Assembly: GCA_023525975.1 (NCBI GenBank)
Contig: CM042032.1
Coordinates: 16,808,001 to 16,872,000 of the forward strand
Direction: 5' to 3'
DNA length: 64,000 bases
Source of the DNA: Smallanthus sonchifolius
Taxonomy: Eukaryota > Streptophyta > Magnoliopsida > Asterales > Asteraceae
Positions within the stretch are counted from its first letter, which is position 1; every line of letters begins with the position of its first letter. Of the stretch, positions 30,652 through 42,900 are shown in pieces. The position numbers and the translations under genes are program-made. Below the pieces are notes generated by a model. That model had not been told where the DNA came from. It worked only from the letters and a program-made list of their open reading frames with translations, and made no database searches.

Positions 30652-33633
30652 GGTGTTTACAGATTCTGTTCAGAGAAGAAGAGAGAGCAGAAGGGGATTG
30701 AACGATTGTATTCTGTGAATCTTGTAAACTCTGTGTTTGGTGATATACAAAGAGAAGTTTATTTACCTGTTGTTTCTATTGTCAATTTGTATACATACGT
30801 TAACACGAAGGATTCCGCACTCCGTGTTATCGAGACGTCCTGTCACGAGATCGATCTGTAGATGAGTCATGTGGACCTACAACCGTTAAGTTGAATTCCA
30901 AATCGACCTAGCACCCGGAGCGGCACCGATCGCTCGGGCACCTTACAGATTAGCACCTAGTGAATTGCAAGAGCTATCCACTCAGTTACAGGAGCTGTTG
31001 GATAAAGGTTTCATCCGACCTAACTCATCGCCATGGGGAGCTCCAGTTCTGTTTGTCAAGAAGAAGGACGGGACTTTCCGTATGTGTATCGACTACCGTT
31101 AACTAAATAAAGTCACAATCAAGAATCGTTATCCTCTGCCTCGTATAGATGATCTCTTTGATCAACTCCAAGGATCAAGCTTCTATTCAAAGATAGATCT
31201 TAGGTCCGGTTACCATCAAATGAGAGTCCGAGATGAGGATATCTCTAAGACTGCTTTTAGGACAAGGTACGGACACTATGAGTTTATGGTCATGCCTTTC
31301 GGATTAACCAACGCACCCTCGGTGTTCATGGACCTCGTGAACCGTGTGTGCAAGCCATACCTTGATCAATTTTTCATCGTTTTCATCGAAGAAATTCTCA
31401 TTTATACCAAGAACAAGGAGGAACATGAGGAACATCTACGCTTAATTCTGGAATTACTTAAAAGGGAGCAGCTGTATGCTAAGTTTTCCATGTGTGAATT
31501 CTGGATCCGAGAAGTTCAATTCTTAGGACATGTGGTTAACGAGAAGGAAATACATGTCGATCCATCAAAGATAGAAGCCATCAAGGATTGGGCAGCACCG
31601 ACGACTCCGACTGAGGTGCGACAATTTCTGGGATTGGCTGGTTATTACCGTCGACTCATCGAGGGATTCTCTAAGATCGCACAACCTCTCACTGCCTTAA
31701 CTCAAAAGGGTAAAGCCTATAATCGGGGTGATAACCAGGAGTCAGCATTCCAACTCCTTAAGCAGAAACTTTGCAGTGCACCTATTCTAGCTCTTCCGGA
31801 GGGAACGGGTGATTTTGTGGTGTATTGTGACGCATCCATTCCGGGTCTGGGTTGTGTGTTGATGCAACGAGAAAAGGTGATCGCATATGCTTCGCGTCAG
31901 CTAAAGATTCATGAGAAAAACTATACCACTCATGACCTAGAGCTGGGAGCTGTAGTTTTTGCACTTAAGATATGGAGACATTACTTGTTCGGTACCAAGT
32001 GCACCATCTACACCGACCACAAGAGCCTTCAGCATATCTTCGACCAAAAAGAGCTGAACATGAGACAACGTCGTTGGGTCGGCGATCCGGTATCATTCGG
32101 GTAAGGCTAATGTTGTAGCTAATGCCCTAAGTCGAAAGGAAACTAAGCCTTACAGCTTACACTTCACCCCGGATTACCTGACAAAATCTGTAGTGCTCAA
32201 CTCGAAGCATTGGAAAAGGAGAACCTACCTCTGGAAGGTACGCGTGGTATGGAAGCACAACTCGAGGTTAAATCTGACGGTATTCGCTACTTCGCTGAGC
32301 GAATATGGGTTCCAGTATTCGGAAACTTAAGGGAACTAGTCACGGATGAGGCTCATAAATCTCGTTACTCTATTCATCCAGGTTCTGACAAGATGTATCA
32401 TGATCTAAAGGTGCTGTATTGGTGGCCAAAGATGAAGGCCGATATAGCCTATGTGAGCAAGTGCCGGACTTGCGCGAAGGTTAAAGTTGAATATCAAAAG
32501 CCTTCTGGTCTTCTCCAACATGTAGAGATTCCCATGTGGAAATGGGAGCAAATCTCCATGGACTTTATCACAAAATTGCCGCGAACTCCTACCAGATGTG
32601 ATACCATTTGGATAATTGTTGATCGTTTAACAAAGTCCGCTCACTTCTTAGCAATAAAGGAAACCGACAAAATGGATAAGCTTACTCGTATTTTCTTGAA
32701 AGAAGTAGTCTCTCGGCACGGGGTGCCAATCTCTATCATTTCGGATCGTGATGCATGATTCACCTCTCATTTTGGGCAATCGTTACATAAAGCTTCAGGC
32801 ATGCGTCTAGATATGAGCACAACATACCATCCTTAAACTGATGGCCAGACAGAATGTACTATTCAAACTCTGGAGGACATGCTAGGAGCTTGTGTGATTG
32901 ATTTTGGTAACACTTGGGAGTCTCATCTACCATTGGTGGAGTTCTCCTACAATAACAGTTATCACACTAGCATCAAGGCAGCTCCATTTGAAGCACTATA
33001 TGGTCGGAAATGCCGTTCTCCTATTTGTTGGGCCAAAGTTGGGGATAGTCAACTTACAGGTCCTGAACTCGTACTTGAAACTTCTGAGAAAATCATTCAA
33101 AAGAGAAACCGTATGGCAGCAGCTCGTGACCGTCAAGAGAGTTATGCCGATAAGCATCGTAAACCGTTAGAATTTCAAGTAGGGGATATGGTCTTGTTAA
33201 AAGTCTCACCTTGGAAGGGTGTCATTCGTTTTGGGAAAAAGAGGCAAATTAAATCCTCGTTATGTTGGACCATTCAAGACAGTGAAGAGGATTGGTCAAG
33301 TAGCGTATCAACTGGACCTACATGAAGGACTTAGTGGTGTACATAACGTCTTTCACGTCTCAAACTTGAAGAAATGTCTAGCAGACGAGTCACTCGTGGT
33401 TCCTCTTGAGGAACTACACATTGATGAACAGTTGCGTTTCATCGAAGAACCTGTGGAAATTATGGATAGGGAAGTCAAAAAACTTAAGCACAGTAAAATC
33501 CCTATTGTCAGAGTCCGTTGGAACTCGAAACGCGGACCGGAATTCACGTGGGAGCGTGAGGATCAGATGATGCGCAAGTATCCTAATCTGTTCAAGCACT
33601 CCACGTCAAACTCTTAAGGTACTACTTTAATTT

Positions 33634-33754
33634 TCGGGACGAAAATTCTTTCAATTAGGGGATGATGTGACATCCGGAAATTTTTTTTTATTATTTATTT
33701 AATTTTTGGGACGAAAATTCGTTCAACTAGGGGATGATATGACAATCCGACTTT
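33634..33754 (+). repeat. Duplicated polypurine/LTR junction at B 3' end
   Basis: The box GGGACGAAAATTC(T/G)TTCAA(T/C)TAGGGGATGAT occurs twice, about 72 bp apart. The first copy is followed by TGTGACATCCGG at 33666 (an F-like LTR head) and a T run. The second is followed by TATGACAATCCG at 33738, the actual start of the B 3' LTR. Confidence 0.85.
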
Positions 33755-35216
33755 TCAATTTAATCCCGTTAGTAATTCTGTTTAATATTCTGTTAAATCC
33801 TAACCATGTTAACTCAATTCTAAAACAATGGGATCATTTTTGTCAAAGTTGAAGTTGCAAGGACTGGTTTTGTAAATTACCAGAAACCCTAGTAGGCACG
33901 GTCGCGCCAAGTGCCTTGGCACGGTCGCGCCTCCTGCTGGCACGGTCGCGCCTCTTGTCAGTTGAAACGTAAACACAGTCTTTAATCGCAAATTCGTTAA
34001 ATTTCGTAACCGTTCTGCATGTTCCTACCTTTAACGAGCATCATTAAGACTTTAAACCTCGTTATTACTCCGAATTAAACCCAATTATGGTCATAATTAC
34101 CGTAACCGTCGACCCTTTATCAAATATCAACACATTCGATCAATTCTCATATTACTCTCACGAGCTAAATGAACACACAACTAAATCGCACCTGTTAGAA
34201 CCTGTTGAACACTCGAATTTGTCCGGAATCGCTGTAGTGGTCTCCGGTGATCGAAGTCGACGACGGCAGAATCTGTTCTAGTCGGGAACCTTCCATTAGA
34301 GTTCGTTTATGGTAATTTCCTTCCTGTTTACTTTCGTTTTTACTTCATGATGTATAGCCCTATGATTATTTGGGCTTACAACATCAAATCGGTGATGAAC
34401 CAATTCTAGGGTTCATCACATTAGAGTTTTAATCGATTACCAGTCTAGGCTTAATCTCAATCAAATTAACCTATACTGATAGATTTGAAAAGTCTTGTTA
34501 AACAGAACCCCCATGTCCTTTTGGTCAATCATGATCGAAACCAAACGAATTTGGATTTATTGGGTTATTCTATTAAACTCTGTGTCTGTAAATCCAGGAC
34601 ACACGGTCGTGCCGAGTTTTAGTACGGTCGTGCCTCACCCTCTGACCCGGTCTTGCCTCTTGGCTAGACCTGGTCGTGCCCCGGAACCCTAGACACGGTC
34701 GTGCTTGGCTCAGACACGGTCATGCCTTGTTACATCCAAAAAAAAATATGACGGTTATAATAACGGGTTAGAAAGCGAGAACGAACGAAATAAACGAATG
34801 AGGCATGACGGGCCGGGCCGGATGGGCCGGCGTGCTAGAAGGGGAGAACATATGGGAGCCTCCTTTATAAATAGCCTAAGTCACCACCCTTTTCTCTCAA
34901 TTACAACATCTAGAGAGAGAGAAAGTTGGCGGATCGACCCGAGATTTCAGCAATGTTTTGCTCCATAGCTCGTGAGAAGAACCTCCGAATCAGAAGCTCC
35001 ATACAGGTAACGATCTGGCCTAGATCTGAGTTTTTGTTCGTTTTGGGGTTTTTCGGGTTTTGGATGAAAAGTAACGTTTTTACAGATGAAACTGGAAGAA
35101 AAACATAGATTTGAGATCTTAAACGAAAAGCAAACGTTTTGAATGTAAACAAGTTTGGGATCTTGACGTGATCAGATCCGCATGCGAAAGTTAGGGTTTT
35201 TGCGGGGAAACAGGTC

Positions 35217-35420
35217 CTGCGTACTAATCAAGTACGCAAGAAGCATTTCTTGCGTACTAGGTTCTGCGTACTTATCAAATACGCAAGAAGAAGGTCATGC
35301 GTACTTATCAAGTATGTATGAAGCAAAGCCTGCTTACTTATCAAGTACGCATGAAACGAAGTCTGCGCACTTATTAAGTACGCAAGAACAAGGCCTTGCA
35401 CACTTGCTAAGTGCGCAGGC
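35217..35420 (+). repeat. C 5' LTR hairpin array
   Basis: About seven units with TGCGTACTT/AAGTACGCA-type arms, spacers AGAAGAAGGTCA and GAAACGAAG. One unit is a partial (35240-35262). The 3' LTR array at 42369-42623 has about eight. Confidence 0.9.
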
Positions 35421-35551
35421 ATCAGGCTGGTTAAGTAAAGTCAGTATGTTTAGAATGGTTAAACCGTTAGAGTCGGGATTTGGTCTTATGTGTGTTTAAC
35501 TAATCAATTCAGATCGGAAGTGACGTTGTTGGACCTTTCATTAGGAATCCG

Positions 35552-36432
35552 GTGAGTTCTAGAAGCCCTCTTTTAAATGTTTTAAATAATATTTTTGGGC
35601 TGGTGTGCATACGTAACGATGTGATTATTTTATAAAACGATGTTTATAAATGTTGTATGTGACGTTTTATAAAATGATGTTTATGAACGATGTTTAGGAT
35701 GAAGGGTTATGAAAGAAGTGTTTATGAAATATTTTGCCAAAAGAAGTTTATGAAGTGTTTATGAATGAAGGAATGATTTTTTTAATAAAACGTACGAATG
35801 CTTTAACTGAAGTTTTGAAGTAATAGAACTAAATGTTTACGAAAGTGACAAACGAACGAATCTGCCAATATTCCTTAGGGAATGAAGGTTATGGGCATGG
35901 GAAGTATATTATGGCCCTTTACCTTTTAGGGGCCTTTGTGGCAGGCCAACTGTTGTACAACTGGGGTGATGACGGTCACCAAGGGGATTATCGTGATCCT
36001 TTAAGTTGGTATGATCTACCATACAGGGTAGTCGTGCTTGAAGTTTGGTACTTGTGCCTCACGGGGTGCAGTGCCGGAAGTTTGGTACGTGTTATCCTTG
36101 TGATGCCGTGCTTGAAGTTTGGTGTTGAATAACCTAAGTATCGGGGCCTAGGAGTTCTTCATCCGAAAGACAGTACGGTGTTGATGGGCCTAGTGGTGGT
36201 GATATTTAGGTTATTCCACTAGTATGTGACGTTTGGATTTGACGGTTACGAGAAGGCACATATTCGATATGTTCGTTGACGTATGTTTATGATGTTATGT
36301 TATGTTATTGCATGTTTTCGTACGATTTTATTAATGAAGTTAAATGATATGTTTTTGGCAAATATTTGAAGTAAGGTTTTATGAAAAGCTAGAACTCACC
36401 AGCGTAGCTGATTTTTTAGTATGCACATTCAG
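35552..36432 (+). other. Putative intron inside C 5' LTR
   Basis: Donor ATCCG/GTGAGTTC, stem AGCCC (35564-35568) with GGGCT (35597-35601), CTGAT before the acceptor TGCACATTCAG ending at 36432. The 3' LTR copy is 42768-43647. Confidence 0.5.
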
Positions 36433-36694
36433 GTTAAGGCAAGTTATGATGATGAGTGGTGATGCTGGGTGGCTTGATGAGTTACCCGGATGATATGAAG
36501 ACTGGCATCCCGTTATGATTAGCTTATGTTATGTTTATGTAACAGACTATGTTATGCTTCCGCATGTTGAACAATGTCACGATTATGTTTTAATGAAATT
36601 TTCCGCTGCGTTGTTTTGATATTCAAGTATAAGAACTGTTTGTGAATGAGTAAATCCAACGAGTGAGGATTCCCGGGTTTGGGGCCATACAAGT

Positions 36695-36706
36695 TGGTAT
36701 CAGAGC
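36695..36706 (+). other. C primer-binding site (tRNA-iMet)
   Basis: TGGTATCAGAGC begins three bases after the C 5' LTR, as in A1. Confidence 0.9.
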
Positions 36707-37024
36707 AATAGTCTGAGAGATTCGGACACTCCCAGTGTCTGAACTTAAACTGTGAATGGGACCGAAAGCGGATGCAAGTACGGGTAACTCGAGCCACAGT
36801 ATCAGGTATGAAGGTAGTATATATTTACATATATAGTATGCCTTTGAAAGTGTTAGGTAAGGACTTGTGTTCTGATGGAATCACAAAGGTGGTCAAATAG
36901 GAATCGAAAGGTAGTGTAATGGTTAATTACAGATGGCCAGTGTATATTAACATCTTACAGTGCTTGTTGAATTCTATTTGTCAACTAGTGTGATGACATT
37001 GGATTCCTTGTCTTATAGTATGAA

Positions 37025-39929
37025 ATGGCGGGACCAAAGAGGGGAAGGCGTAGAGGGGCCGCACCGGTGGTCGTAACGGTGGGCGCGACCGGACCCCTGG
37101 GATACCCGTGGTACGCGAGTACCCGGAGGTGTTTCCAGAGGACTTGCCTGGGATACCACCCGACAGAGAGATTGAGTTCCGAATCGACTTAGTACCAGAT
37201 GCCCAACCCGTGGCTAAAGCTCCATATCGACTAGAACCAGTAGAGATGAAAGAGCTAATGGCACAACTAGACGAGCTACTTGAGAAAGGATTTATCCAAC
37301 CGAGCATCTCGCCGTGGGGGTGCTCCGTTGTTTTTTGTAAAGAAGAAAGATGGTTTGATGAGAATGTGCATTGATTATCGCGAGTTGAACAAACGTACGG
37401 TGAAGAACAAGTACCCTTTACCAAGGATCGACGACCTGTTCGATCAATTGCAAGGCGCAAGTTGGTTCTCAAAAATCGGCCTTCGGTCCGGGTACCATCA
37501 GTTGAAGGTGAGGGAAGAAGACATACCGAAAACTGCATTTCGCACGCGTTATGGACATTTTTGAGTTCCACGTAATGTCTTTTGGATTGACAAACTCCCT
37601 CGCAGCGTTCATGGATTTGATGAATAGAGTTTGTCGACCAATGCTGGATCGATAGGTAATCGTGTTCATCGATGATATCCTCATCTACTCCAAGAATGAG
37701 GGTGATCACGCGTGTCACTTGAAGGAGGTATTGGAAGCTCTAAAGAAGGAAACGTTGTATGCTAAGTTCTCCAAATATGCGTTCTGGCTTAGGGAAGTCC
37801 AATTCCTAGGTCACGTCATTAACCCGAACGACATTATGGTTGACCTAGCAAAGATAATGACGGTAAGGGAATCGAATATTCCTAAGACGCCAACTGAAAT
37901 CCGCAGTTTCTTGGGATTGGCAGGCTACTATATGAGATTCATCCAAGATTTCTTGAAAATAGCTTTGCCATTGACAAAGTTGACTCGGAAGGAGGTAAAG
38001 TACGAATGGGGTTCAACCCAGGATGAGGCGTTTAAGGAATTGAAAGAGAAGCTAACCAAAGCTCCAGTCTTGGCCCTTCCCGAGGGCAATGAAGACTTGG
38101 TGGTATACTCTGATGCTTCGGATCAAGGATTAGGGTGTGTGTTGATGCAACACGGTAGAGTGATTGCATATGCGTCACGGCAGTTGAAAGTTCATGAAGT
38201 CAACTATCCGACTCATGATTTGGAACTTGCTGCTGTCGTATTTGCATTGAAAATCTGGAGGCACTACCTCTACTTGGTGAAGTTTACTATTTACTCCGAC
38301 CACAAAAGTTTGAAGTACTTCTTCGAACAAAGAGAGCTTAATATGAGGCAGAGACGATGGTTGGAACTCCTGAAAGATTATGACTGTGAAATCATATACC
38401 ACCCTGGAAAGGCAAACGTGGTGGCTGACGCTCTAAGTCGAAAGGATGTGACAGCTCCTATTAGAATGAAAGCTTGCCAGTTGGTAGTAACATCAGATGT
38501 GATGAGGGAAATTGAAAAAGCTCAAGATGAAGCACTTAAGGAAGAAAACATAAAGAAGGAAAGGATGGTTGGCCAACAGGACAGGTTGGAATATAACACC
38601 CTTGGTTTTAGGACACGTTTTGGGTGGGTATGGATACCTATGAGTGGCGAGCTTAGAACCAAAATCTTGGATGTGGCTCATAAGTCTCATTACTCTATCT
38701 ACCCCGGTACCAACAAAATGTACCAAGATCTGAGGAAGGAATATTGGTGGCCTGGAATGAAACACGAAGTGACAAAGTACGTAAGCAAGTGCTTGACTTG
38801 CTCGCAAGTAAAGGCTGAACACCAGAAACCATATGGAAAGATTCAACCACTTGATATACCGGAATGGAAGTGGGAACACATTACCATGGACTTCATAACC
38901 AAGCTACCTCGCACAGCTAAAGGTCATGACACCATTTGGGTAATTGTGGACCGTTTAACGAAGAGTGCTCATTTCCTACCCATTCGCGAGACGTTCTCAT
39001 CGGAAAGGTTAGCGGAAGTATTTATTAACGAAGTAGTAGCACGGCATGGGATGCCTTTGATGATCGTATCTGACCGGGACACACGATTCACATCGAGGTT
39101 CAGGAAAAGATTTCACGAGGCGATGGGCACGAGGCTTATTATCAGCACGGCATACCACCCACAAACGGATGGTCAGTCCGAAAGGACCATTCAGACATTG
39201 GAGGATATGCTTCGTGCTTGTATTATCGATTTTGGCAGCAGTTGGGACAGTCATCTGCCATTAGCCGAATTCTCCTACAACAATAGTCATCACACGACTA
39301 TAGGCATGCCGCCTTACGAAATGTTGTATGGGAGAAGATGAAGGACCCCGGTTTGTTGGGGTGAGATTGGATAGAAGGAATTAGAGAGTCTTGAAGTAGT
39401 AAGAGAAACGTCGGAAAGGTTTGATCAAATCAAAGCACGAATAAAGACCGCACAAGATCGTCAGAAATCCTATGCGGATAAACGATGAAGGCCTATTGAG
39501 TTTGATGTTGGGGACAGAGAAATGTTGAAAGTGTCACCCTGGAAGGGAATCATACGGTTCAGGAAGAGAGGAAAGTTAAGTCCGAGGTTTGTCGGACCAT
39601 TCAGGATAATGGCACGGGTTGGTGAAGTCACTTATCGGTTAGAGTTGCCTGATGAGTTAAGTGGGATTCATCCTACCTTCCATGTATCACACTTGCGAAA
39701 GTTTTTGGCGGATGAATCGGCTCACGTACCACTTACTGACAACGAGGTCGACAACAGCCTTAACTACATCAAAGAACCCTTGGCTATCTTAGACAGAAAG
39801 AATAAGCGTTTGCGTAATAAGATTATTCAATTGGTTAAAGTCCAATGGAAGAATCGAAAGGGATCGGAATCTACTTAGGAAACGGAGACGGAAATGAGGA
39901 AGTCGTACCCTCAACTATTTGACTTATGA
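37025..39929 (+). pseudogene. pol: C gag stub fused to pol (RT to integrase)
   Basis: ATG at 37025 opens an Arg/Gly-rich gag start of about 25 residues that runs at about 37090 into the RT lead-in VREYPEVFPEDLPG, so capsid, zinc knuckle and protease are lost. RT has frameshifts near 37320 (extra G) and 37560 (extra T) and a TAG at about 37654. From 37662 a single frame of 559 codons holds FIDD, RNase H and integrase with HHCC, DFITKLP, SDRDTRF and TDGQSERT all intact, to TGA 39339-39341. Later stops (TAG about 39372, TGA about 39485, TAG about 39874) break the integrase tail, which ends at 39929. RNase H and the integrase catalytic core are the best preserved enzymes in the window. The nearest relative is A1 pol. 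Confidence 0.92.
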
Positions 39930-39951
39930 TAGGTTTCAGGGACGAAACCTA

Positions 39952-39968
39952 TTGTAAGGGGGTAGACT
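39952..39968 (+). other. C polypurine tract
   Basis: TGTAAGGGGGTAGACT follows a GGGACGAAACC box and directly precedes the 3' LTR at 39969. Confidence 0.8.
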
Positions 39969-42900
39969 TGTAACATCCTAAAAAAAATAATAAAACGACG
40001 GTTATAATAACGGGTTAGATAGCGAGAACGAACGAAATAAATGAACGAGGCATGACGGGCCGGGCCAGATGGGTCGGCGTGCTAGAATGTAACATCCCAA
40101 AAATAGTAACTAAGTAATTAATAATGCGATAGAGATTTAATCGTCAAAAATGAAAGAAAAATGGACGGGCTTGGGCTCGGCTCCAACGGGCCGAGGGAAG
40201 CCCAAGTATATAAGGGCCAAGACAGCCTTGAATCTCTCATTCTTCACCAACACATGCAATCTAGAGAGAGAAAGGAGAGTCCGGTCTAGAGAGAGAAAGT
40301 CGACGGATCGACACGAAATTGAAGGAGCACGTTACTACTGAGCTCGTGAGCAAAACCTCCGAATCAGAATCACCATCCATGTAACGATTCGACCTTCAAC
40401 TGAGTTTTTCTTTGTTTTGGGGTTTCTCGGGTTTTAGCTTAATAGGAGATGTTTTTATGGATGAAACTTGAAAGTAAGCTTGGAACTAGCATTTAGAGTG
40501 AAAACCGCACCTTTTGATCAAAGAAAGTTGTAAGATTAGCATGATCGGATTAACATGCAAAATTGCGGACTTGTCCCGGAAACTGGTGCTGCGTACTTAT
40601 CAAGTACGCAGTAGGGACGTCCTGCGTACTTACCAAGTACGCAGGAGAAAGATCATGCGTACTTACCAAGTACGCAAGAGAAAGGTCGTGCGTACTTGTC
40701 AAGTACGCAAGAGCAAGGCCTTGCGCACATACTAAGTGCGCAAGCAGCAAACCAGTAAGTAAAGTCAGTATGTTTAGAATGATTAAACCGTTAGAGTCGG
40801 GGTTGGGTCTGATGTGTATTTAAACTACCTAATTTAGATCGTACGTGACGTTGTTGGACCTTTGTTTAGGATAACCAAGACTAGCTTTTCATGTGAGTTC
40901 TATGTGCCCCCTTCTATGTTATGTGCAAACCTTATTAAATGTTTTGGGGCTGAAATGTATACACTAAATGAATAAATGATATGAATGCTAATGTGATCAT
41001 GCGTGATAAACTAATATATATTTTATATATATATGAGAATGAATTATGAACAAAGCATGAAACGTATGTTTACAAAGAATGTATAAAAGAATGGCATAAC
41101 GTAAATAAATGAAATCTTGCTTTATAATTATTTATATTGCATGTTATGAATGTATCTATACGTTATGGACGGAAACGAAGCTAACGGCTGCTTCTGTAGA
41201 CGGACGACCACGTGACTATTTTGCAACCCGAAAAGATACGTTCCTTCGCAAGCTAGGACGTAGAAAAAACATAAATGGGCGGTCGAAGTAAATGCTAAAA
41301 TAGTATAACGGTTGCATAAATAATAGTTCACGTGGGAAACAGATGCCTTAGGGAAGACGAGCGAATATGACGGACTACGACGGTAGGACGGTAAAGACAG
41401 ATGGCCGAAGGTTGGCCGGACGAAAGTTAAGGCGGGCGGTTTCTAGGACCGGACGAGTAAAAGGGCTACGACGGTAGCTTAAGGGCGTATGTCTTTGTGA
41501 TATACGCAGTAAAAGACGGGTTGATCACCCTTATGTGTTTGACCAATGAATGTTAAGGAAAGAAAAGGTGAATGCATATCTATGTAATCACATAAGAATA
41601 AAGAAAGAAAAGTAAAAGCTATGAATACGTATTTGTAGAAATGTATGTATACTTATAAAGAAAAGAATGTTCACACCTAATAGTTTTAAACTACAACTCA
41701 CTAGCGTTAGCTGACTTTTAGCATACATTTCAGGTAAAGGAAGAAAAGGTCGTGCGATGGCGTGAAGGTTACCCGGCACAAGACTGACATCCCATATTTA
41801 TATGTTATGAAAATGTTTTATATTTAATTGTTAAGACTTCCGCTGTTACGTCATGTAATATGAATGATGTTTGCTTTCGCTACTTCTGAATGTTTTAAAT
41901 TTAAGCTCAGTATTTATGACTATGTTTATGAGTAAATCCAACAAGTGAGGTTACCCGGGAAAGGGGCCTTACATAGAAGGGGCGAACATAGGGGAGCCTC
42001 CCCTATAAATAGCCTAAGTCACCACCCTTTTCTCTCATTTGCAACATTTAGAGAGAGAAACCATAGAGAGAGAAAATTGGCGGATCGACCCGAGATTTCA
42101 GCAAAGTGTTGCTCCATAGCTCGTGAGAAGAACCTCCGAATCAGAAGCTCGATACAGGTAACGATCTGGCCTAGATTTGAGTTTTTGTTCGTTTTGGGGT
42201 TTTTCGGGTTTTGGATGAAAAGGTAACGTTTTTACGGATGAAACTAGAAGAATAACATAGATTTGAGTTCTTAAACAAAAAGCAAACGTTTTGAATGTAA
42301 ACAAATTCGGGATCTTGACGTGATCAGATCCGCATGCGAAAGTTAGGGTTTTTACGGGGAAATAGGTCGTGCGTACTTATCAAGTACGCAAGAAGCATTT
42401 CCTGCGTACTTACCAAGTACGCAAGAAGAAGGTTCTGCTTACTTATCAAATATGCAAGAAGAAGGTCATGCGTACTTATCAAGTACGCATGAAGCAAAAC
42501 ATACATACTTATCAACTACGCATGACGCAAAGCCTTCGTACTTATCAAGTACGCATGAAACGAAGTGTGTGTACTTATTAAGTATGCAAGAACAAGGCCC
42601 TGCGCAGTTGCTAAGTGCGCAGGCATCAGGCTGGTTAAGTAAAGTCAGTATGTTTAGAATGGTTAAACCGTTAGAGTCGGGATTTGGTCTTATGTGTATT
42701 TAACTAATCAATTCAGATCGAAAGTGACGTTGTGGGACCTTTGTTTAGGACAACCTAGATTTATCCGGTGAGTTCTAGAAGCCCTCTTTTAAATGTTTTG
42801 AATAATATTTGTGGGTTGGTGTGCATACGTAACGATGTGATTATTTTATAAAACGATGTTTATGAATGTTGTATGTGACATTTTATAAAATGATGTTTAT

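Larger units (their letters stand above)
30293..30881 (+). mobile_element. Internally deleted Copia element D (589 bp)
   Basis: Flanked by ACCGT (30288-30292 and 30882-30886). It begins TGTTGGAGCATATTCTGG, which resembles an S-type LTR start, then shifts within about 100 bp to an internal 3' end with polypurine tract AAAGGGGAGTC (30388-30398) and an LTR of 483 bp (30399-30881, TGTTAGGACATG to GACCTACA). It therefore looks like 5' LTR stub, deletion, polypurine tract and 3' LTR. No coding capacity. Confidence 0.8.
29360..33617 (+). pseudogene. pol: B zinc knuckles and pol, split by D
   Basis: Order: Cys/His knuckles (29369-29554, ending CFQCGKEGHIQRDC), Asn/Gly-rich linker, protease LFDTGADRSFIS (about 29779), RT, RNase H, integrase with a chromovirus-like C-terminus, stop at 33615-33617. 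D sits inside the start of RT (after GLPPHR at 30292) and pol resumes at 30887. Broken by TAG at 29876, TAA at 30887-30889 and 31099, a deletion of about 36 bp in RNase H near 32075, TGA at 32756, TAA at about 32834 and a frameshift near 33237. The RT catalytic FIDD reads FIEE (about 31385-31396). The integrase Glu of the TDGQ(S/T)E motif is kept. Confidence 0.9.
34728..36691 (+). repeat. C 5' LTR (1964 bp)
   Basis: TATA box TATAAATA at about 34865, a hairpin array of the A type (35217-35420), a putative intron (35552-36432) and a GC-rich zone with repeated GAAGTTTGGTACTTGTGCC-like words (36000-36125). Confidence 0.93.

Noticed and set aside
35833..36132. 99-codon frame in C 5' LTR
   Set aside because: It lies wholly inside the LTR intron-like zone, is not open at the same place in the 3' LTR, and has no recognisable domain.
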